Positions 57,248 to 64,000 of a DNA stretch of 64,000 nt are shown one piece after another. The DNA comes from Tsukamurella sp. 8F (GTDB lineage Bacteria; Actinomycetota; Actinomycetes; Mycobacteriales; Mycobacteriaceae). Numbering within the stretch: position 1 is the stretch's first letter; every line of letters begins with the position of its first letter. Where the stretch lies: positions 111,795 through 175,794 of the forward strand of contig NZ_JARFTP010000008.1 in assembly GCF_029167375.1 (NCBI RefSeq), given 5' to 3'. The position numbers and the translations under genes are program-made. The notes under the pieces were generated by a model. It made no database searches. It was given only the letters and a program-made list of their open reading frames with translations, and had not been told where the DNA came from.

Positions 57248-58348
57248 TCAGCCACCCTGCCCGGGCGCATGCTGGGGAGCTGGGACGGGAGCGCCGGGCT
57301 GCGGGGCCACCTGCTGCGTCTGCGATACGACCTGAGGCAGCGCTACCGTCTGCAGCACGCGGGCGATCGCCTGATCCGCGGTCACCTCGTCGGCGAGCGC
57401 GTCGTAGGACATCACGAGGCGGTGCCGGAGCACATCGGGGATGATCTCGACGACGTCCTGCGGGACGACGTAGTCGCGCCCGCGGAGCAGGGCGAGCGCA
57501 CGGGCCGCGGCCACGATTCCGAGCGTCGCGCGAGGCGAGGCGCCGTACGTGACCCACGCCTTCACGTCCGGCAGACCGACCTGCTCGGGCGTGCGGGTCG
57601 CGGCGATCACGCGGACCACGTAGTCGACGAGGGCGTGATGTACGAACACCTCGGACGCGGCCTTCTGCAACCGGATCACCGTATCGGGATCGAGGATCTG
57701 CGAGGCCACCGGCGGCGTGGTGCCCATCCGGTAGACGATCTCGCGTTCCTCCTCGATCGTCGGGTAGCCGACGACGACCTTGAACAGGAAACGGTCGCGC
57801 TGGGCCTCCGGCAGCGGGTAGACACCCTCGTTCTCGATCGGGTTCTGGGTAGCGAGCACGAGGAACGGATCGGGCATCGGATACGTCTTGCCACCGATCG
57901 AGACGTGCCGCTCGGCCATGACCTCGAGCAGTGCCGACTGCACCTTCGCGGGCGCGCGGTTGATCTCGTCGGCGAGGAGGAAGTTGGCGGCCACCGGGCC
58001 GATCTCGGTGTCGAACTCCTCCCGACCCTGCCGGTAGATGCGGGTGCCGACGAGGTCGGACGGCACCAGGTCGGGAGTGAACTGCACGCGCGAGAAGCTG
58101 CCGCCGATCACCTTGGCGAAGGTCTCGACGGCCAGCGTCTTCGCGACGCCCGGCACACCCTCCAGCAGCACGTGCCCCTTCGCGAGCATGCCCACGAGAA
58201 TCCGCTCCACGAGCTGGTCCTGCCCGACGATGACGCGCTTGACCTCGTAGACGGCCCGCTCGAGCGACTTGATCTCGTCCGCCGAGGCGTGTCCGGCTCC
58301 GGGCCGGGCGTCCTGGCCGGCGCTCCCGGCGTGGTGGGTATGGGTCAA
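57248..58348 (-). CDS. moxR1: MoxR-family AAA+ ATPase
   Basis: A 366-residue AAA+ ATPase: Walker A GVPGVAKT (64-71), Walker B LLADEINRAP, sensor ATQNP, and sensor-2 region SPRATLG. The C-terminus has a Gln/Pro-rich tail. It probably drives remodelling of client proteins with the DUF58 and VWA partners. Located downstream of ripA, like M. tuberculosis moxR1 (Rv1479). Confidence 0.94.
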   Translation of the reverse strand: MTHTHHAGSAGQDARPGAGHASADEIKSLERAVYEVKRVIVGQDQLVERILVGMLAKGHVLLEGVPGVAKTLAVETFAKVIGGSFSRVQFTPDLVPSDLVGTRIYRQGREEFDTEIGPVAANFLLADEINRAPAKVQSALLEVMAERHVSIGGKTYPMPDPFLVLATQNPIENEGVYPLPEAQRDRFLFKVVVGYPTIEEEREIVYRMGTTPPVASQILDPDTVIRLQKAASEVFVHHALVDYVVRVIAATRTPEQVGLPDVKAWVTYGASPRATLGIVAAARALALLRGRDYVVPQDVVEIIPDVLRHRLVMSYDALADEVTADQAIARVLQTVALPQVVSQTQQVAPQPGAPVPAPQHAPGQGG

Positions 58349-58459
58349 GGCCGTCCCCTTCTCAAGGTCGTCTGGTTCTCGAGTCGTCGCGCGTGTGTAG
58401 TCCTCAGGCCGGACAGCGGTACGCCCGCCCGGATCTCCCGACCGAGAGTACCGACGTCG

Positions 58460-60010
58460 TCAGGAGTTGATGAGGCGCACCACGTACGGCATGGCGCCGG
58501 ACGTACGCAGAGGCGAGATCTTGACCGCGGAGCCGGACTCGGGGGCCTCGATCATCTGGTTGTTGCCCAGGTACATCGCTACGTGCTGGCTGGCGTTCGC
58601 GCCGTAGAAGATCATGTCACCGCGCTTCATCTGCGCCAGAGGCACGTGCTGACCGATGTTGTACTGGTAGCCCGTGTAATGGGGAAGGTTGATGCCGACC
58701 GCGCCGTACATGTACATCATCAGGCCCGAGCAGTCGAAGCCCAGCTTGTCGAAATCGCCGTAGCGGTCCGCCACGCCGCCGTCCCGGATGCCCTTGGTCG
58801 CGCCGTACGGGCTACCGCCGCCCCACGCGTACTGCACGCCGATCACCGACATGCCGCGCTGGACGACGGTCTCGATCATCTGCGCGCCGGACATCGACGA
58901 CACGTTGGGGACCGCGCCCGTATTGAGCCCGGGCGGAATGATCCCGACCCCGTTGCTCGACGCCTGCGGCGCGGTGAACCCGAACATGGATCCCGCGCCG
59001 TCGACGATCGACTTCGCGAAGTCCTTCGCGCCGGTGACCGCTGTGCCCGCCATCTGACCGATCTGGCCAGCAGCCTGGCCCGCACCCGCATCAGCGGTCG
59101 GAGCCCCGGCACCGGCGACGCCGTTCGGCGCCGTCCCAGCGGCGGCGGGAGCGGAGCCGCCGGCAGCGCCAGCCGCGGGCGTCACTGTCTGCGCCTGCTG
59201 CTCGGCGACGACGTAGCGCGCATAGATCTGCTGCTGCGCGGCGCGGTCGCCGGCGTGCTTCTTCGCCTCGTCGAGCGCCTGCTGAGCGAGGGTGCGCTGC
59301 GTGATCAGCCGCTGCTGTGCCGTCTGCTGCGTCCGGAGGGCGGATACGGCCTCGGTGATCGCGCTCTCGGCCCCCGCCTTGCGATCGGCCGCCGACGCGC
59401 GAGCCGAGTCGGCCTGCACCTTGGCCGCTTTCGCGGCGACCCGCTGCCCGACGGCCTTGGACTTGGCGGCGCGCAGTGACTGCAACGCCTTGCGCTGCTT
59501 GTCGGCGACCTGCGTGAGGACGCTCTGGCGCGCGATCACGGCGTCGGCGTCGGATCCGCCGAGTACATCGGCGATACCGCCGCCCGTGTTGCCCTGCATG
59601 TACGCGGCTCGGACCATCGAATCGAACGTCTTCTGCGCGGCGGTGAGCTTCTTGTCAGCGGTAGTGACGGCGCCGTCCGAGACGGACAGGGCCTTGGCCG
59701 CGGCCCTGGCGGCGTTGTCCGCGGTCTGCAGGTCGATCACCGCGCGGTTCACCGACTGCTGCTTGGCCGAGACGTCGCCGGAGAGATCTGCGAGCTTCTG
59801 ATCGGATGCCGCGATGCGGTTCGCGAGCGCGGCGACGACGTTGGTCTTGGCGTCGACGTCGGTGCCGTCACCGGGCGCAGCCACGGCGGCGCCGACGATG
59901 CCCGTGGTCAAGGCACCGGTCATCGCTACGGCCAGCACTGACCGCGCCGCGACCGCTCGTGCGGACTGTGTCGTACGACGCCTCAAAGGTGTCTCCCTCG
60001 TTCGACTCAT
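58460..60010 (-). CDS. ripA: NlpC/P60 peptidoglycan endopeptidase (RipA-like)
   Basis: A 516-residue secreted hydrolase: signal peptide to about residue 45, a long coiled-coil domain (48-270), an Ala/Gly/Pro-rich linker (275-330) and a C-terminal NlpC/P60 domain with catalytic Cys near 427 (FDCSGLM) and His near 478 (SQHVAMY). RipA cuts the D-Glu/mDAP link for daughter-cell separation. Only one NlpC gene lies here, whereas M. tuberculosis has ripA and ripB side by side. A TTG at 59986 with AGGGAG before it may be the true start. Confidence 0.93.
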   Translation of the reverse strand: MSRTRETPLRRRTTQSARAVAARSVLAVAMTGALTTGIVGAAVAAPGDGTDVDAKTNVVAALANRIAASDQKLADLSGDVSAKQQSVNRAVIDLQTADNAARAAAKALSVSDGAVTTADKKLTAAQKTFDSMVRAAYMQGNTGGGIADVLGGSDADAVIARQSVLTQVADKQRKALQSLRAAKSKAVGQRVAAKAAKVQADSARASAADRKAGAESAITEAVSALRTQQTAQQRLITQRTLAQQALDEAKKHAGDRAAQQQIYARYVVAEQQAQTVTPAAGAAGGSAPAAAGTAPNGVAGAGAPTADAGAGQAAGQIGQMAGTAVTGAKDFAKSIVDGAGSMFGFTAPQASSNGVGIIPPGLNTGAVPNVSSMSGAQMIETVVQRGMSVIGVQYAWGGGSPYGATKGIRDGGVADRYGDFDKLGFDCSGLMMYMYGAVGINLPHYTGYQYNIGQHVPLAQMKRGDMIFYGANASQHVAMYLGNNQMIEAPESGSAVKISPLRTSGAMPYVVRLINS

Positions 60011-60262
60011 GTTCCGTCACATCGATGCCAGTGAGCATCAACTGCAACAACTGCGTCACGAGTACCGTACGGCAACATAGGTCCCTAGGAAAACATGAGT
60101 AACAAATTACAAAGATGTGACTAAACGCCAGGTCAGCGCCACCTGCGCGTTCGCAGGAATCGATCACTCGATTCGGAACGGCGCGAACCGGCGCCGGCCC
60201 GCTGAGCGGAACACCTGAGAGTCATGGAGGCGCCTATCGACGCGGCCACGGGTGGGGCGGGA
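60011..60262. promoter_or_regulatory. ripA upstream region with AT-rich island
   Basis: A 252-base gap upstream of ripA. The segment 60095-60125 is notably AT-rich (minus strand TCTTTGTAATTTGTTACTC) and probably holds the ripA promoter. In mycobacteria MtrA controls ripA; GTTAC/GTAAT elements here might be its sites, but I cannot confirm that. No c-di-AMP riboswitch recognised. Confidence 0.4.
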
Positions 60263-60901
60263 TCAGGCCTTCGGATCGTCGTCGGCGACGTCCGGCCCGG
60301 GGCCGCCCCCCGCGGTGGCCGCGGCACTCCCCGGCGCGATCCTGGCGTCGACCAGCCCGGCGGCCCGGCGCGCGGCGTGGACGGCCCGGCTGCGCCGGCG
60401 CGTCACCACGCGACCTACGGCCGCGCCGAGCACGGCGACGAGTATGAGGGTGTAGGTGATCGCGGTCCACGGCGTCGTGGCCCCGACTGCGACATCGACG
60501 AACATCGATGCGGCGGCCGGCGGGTTGCCCAGTTGGAGCTTGTCCGTCTTGCCGCGGCCGTCCTGCCCCTTCTCGATCTGGAAACGGCTGAGCTGATTCG
60601 ACTGTCCCGCGACCATGTGCGGCGACATCGTCAGGACCGTCATCGTCCCGCCCATGTCGTCACTGACCGTGCGCCCGAGGTCCCGGAGCGACGTATCGGG
60701 GAAGTAGTCGTGGGCCAACACGATGATCTTGAAATTCTGGACGCCTTTGGCCTCGGCCTCGCGGACCACCTTCTCGAGCGCCGGCACATCGGCCTGGTAG
60801 TCCGGGTTCAGCACGGCGACGCCCGTCGCCTGCAGTTGCGCCTCCAACGCGTGCAGATCCACGTCGTTCGGCACCGCTGTGAATATCGGCATGTGGCCCA
60901 T
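60263..60901 (-). CDS. Membrane-anchored protein, Rv1476-like (DUF6676)
   Basis: A 212-residue protein: soluble N-terminal domain (LEAQLQATGVAVL ... FKIIVLAHDYFPDTSLRDLGRTV), one membrane helix near 150 (AITYTLILVAVLGAAVG) and a charged cytoplasmic tail. It matches the place and plan of Rv1476, between acn and ripA. The N-terminal domain resembles TPM-type folds (inferred). Function unknown. Confidence 0.8.
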   Translation of the reverse strand: MGHMPIFTAVPNDVDLHALEAQLQATGVAVLNPDYQADVPALEKVVREAEAKGVQNFKIIVLAHDYFPDTSLRDLGRTVSDDMGGTMTVLTMSPHMVAGQSNQLSRFQIEKGQDGRGKTDKLQLGNPPAAASMFVDVAVGATTPWTAITYTLILVAVLGAAVGRVVTRRRSRAVHAARRAAGLVDARIAPGSAAATAGGGPGPDVADDDPKA

Positions 60902-61005
60902 GGACCCACACAGTACGACACAATGGGGATGTGTCCGCCCGCCGAACGCGACGGCCCGCGCGCGGCGGCGCCGGTCACGGCACAGCCCGGAACGCGGTGG
61001 CCTGA

Positions 61006-63924
<2,919 letters not shown>

Positions 63925-63947
63925 ACGGACGACCGCACGCTCCCGGC

Positions 63948-64000
63948 GGGGGGGGCCCCCCCCCCCCCCCCCCCCCGGCGCCCCCCCCCCCCCCCCCCCC
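63948..64000. other. G/C homopolymer tail, probable sequence artefact
   Basis: Eight G, then 21 C, GGCG, then 20 C end the window. Nothing else in 64 kb looks like this. It is most likely low-quality sequence at a contig end. Confidence 0.85.

Noticed and set aside
56384..59479. 1031-codon plus-strand open frame
   Set aside because: Antisense to DUF58, moxR and ripA, all with intact motifs.
60011..60262. c-di-AMP (ydaO-type) riboswitch upstream of ripA
   Set aside because: Such elements occur before NlpC/P60 genes in actinobacteria, but I could not find the conserved core here.

Overview
The window comes from a high-GC, mycolic-acid-making actinomycete (order Mycobacteriales). The right third has the gene order acn / membrane protein / ripA / moxR / DUF58 / VWA / fabG1 / inhA / hemH / conserved gene / nfeD / SPFH, which matches Mycobacterium tuberculosis Rv1475c-Rv1488 as I recall it. 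A Tsukamurella/Gordonia-like relative fits; the genus cannot be fixed from the sequence alone. No rRNA, tRNA, CRISPR array, insertion sequence or prophage was seen.

Layout. (1) 1-11480, minus strand: a lipid/polyketide locus with a TesA-like thioesterase, a fatty-acyl-AMP ligase and two large PKS genes joined by 4-nt stop/start overlaps. The second PKS runs off the left edge. (2) 11542-20061: mixed genes including a nucleoside hydrolase, an ASCH-like protein, a membrane adenylyl cyclase, a pair of flavin monooxygenases, VOC/AraC/PPOX genes and a DEAD-box helicase. (3) 20353-25421: meaB-mutB-mutA, the methylmalonyl-CoA mutase operon, which could help supply the methylmalonyl-type AT domains of the PKSs. 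(4) 26208-32822: a phosphonate catabolism locus with a phosphonatase-like HAD hydrolase and GntR regulator, divergent from an FAD oxidase and a PhnSTUV-type ABC importer. (5) 32847-36039: LysR with a YeiH-type exporter, and a small regulator/membrane pair. (6) 36126-48695: a catabolic island that closely matches the iac genes for indole-3-acetic acid (auxin) degradation. It has an IacA-like monooxygenase, IacB, Rieske dioxygenase subunits, SDR, reductase, MFS transporter, amidase, a fused flavin reductase, and a split histidine kinase/response regulator. (7) 48802-63924: the conserved cell-envelope core described above, ending in aconitase.

Points of most interest: the iac-type island with a shared motif in its control regions; a chain of four identical 10-codon minicistrons linking the DUF58 and VWA genes through TGATG junctions; a block inside one AT domain whose codon use is unlike its surroundings; a transaminase-free aminoethylphosphonate pathway; and an AcnR-type operator next to the acn -10 box. 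The last ~55 bases are G/C homopolymer and look like a sequence or assembly artefact.

All identifications come from reading motifs and gene order; no database search was run.
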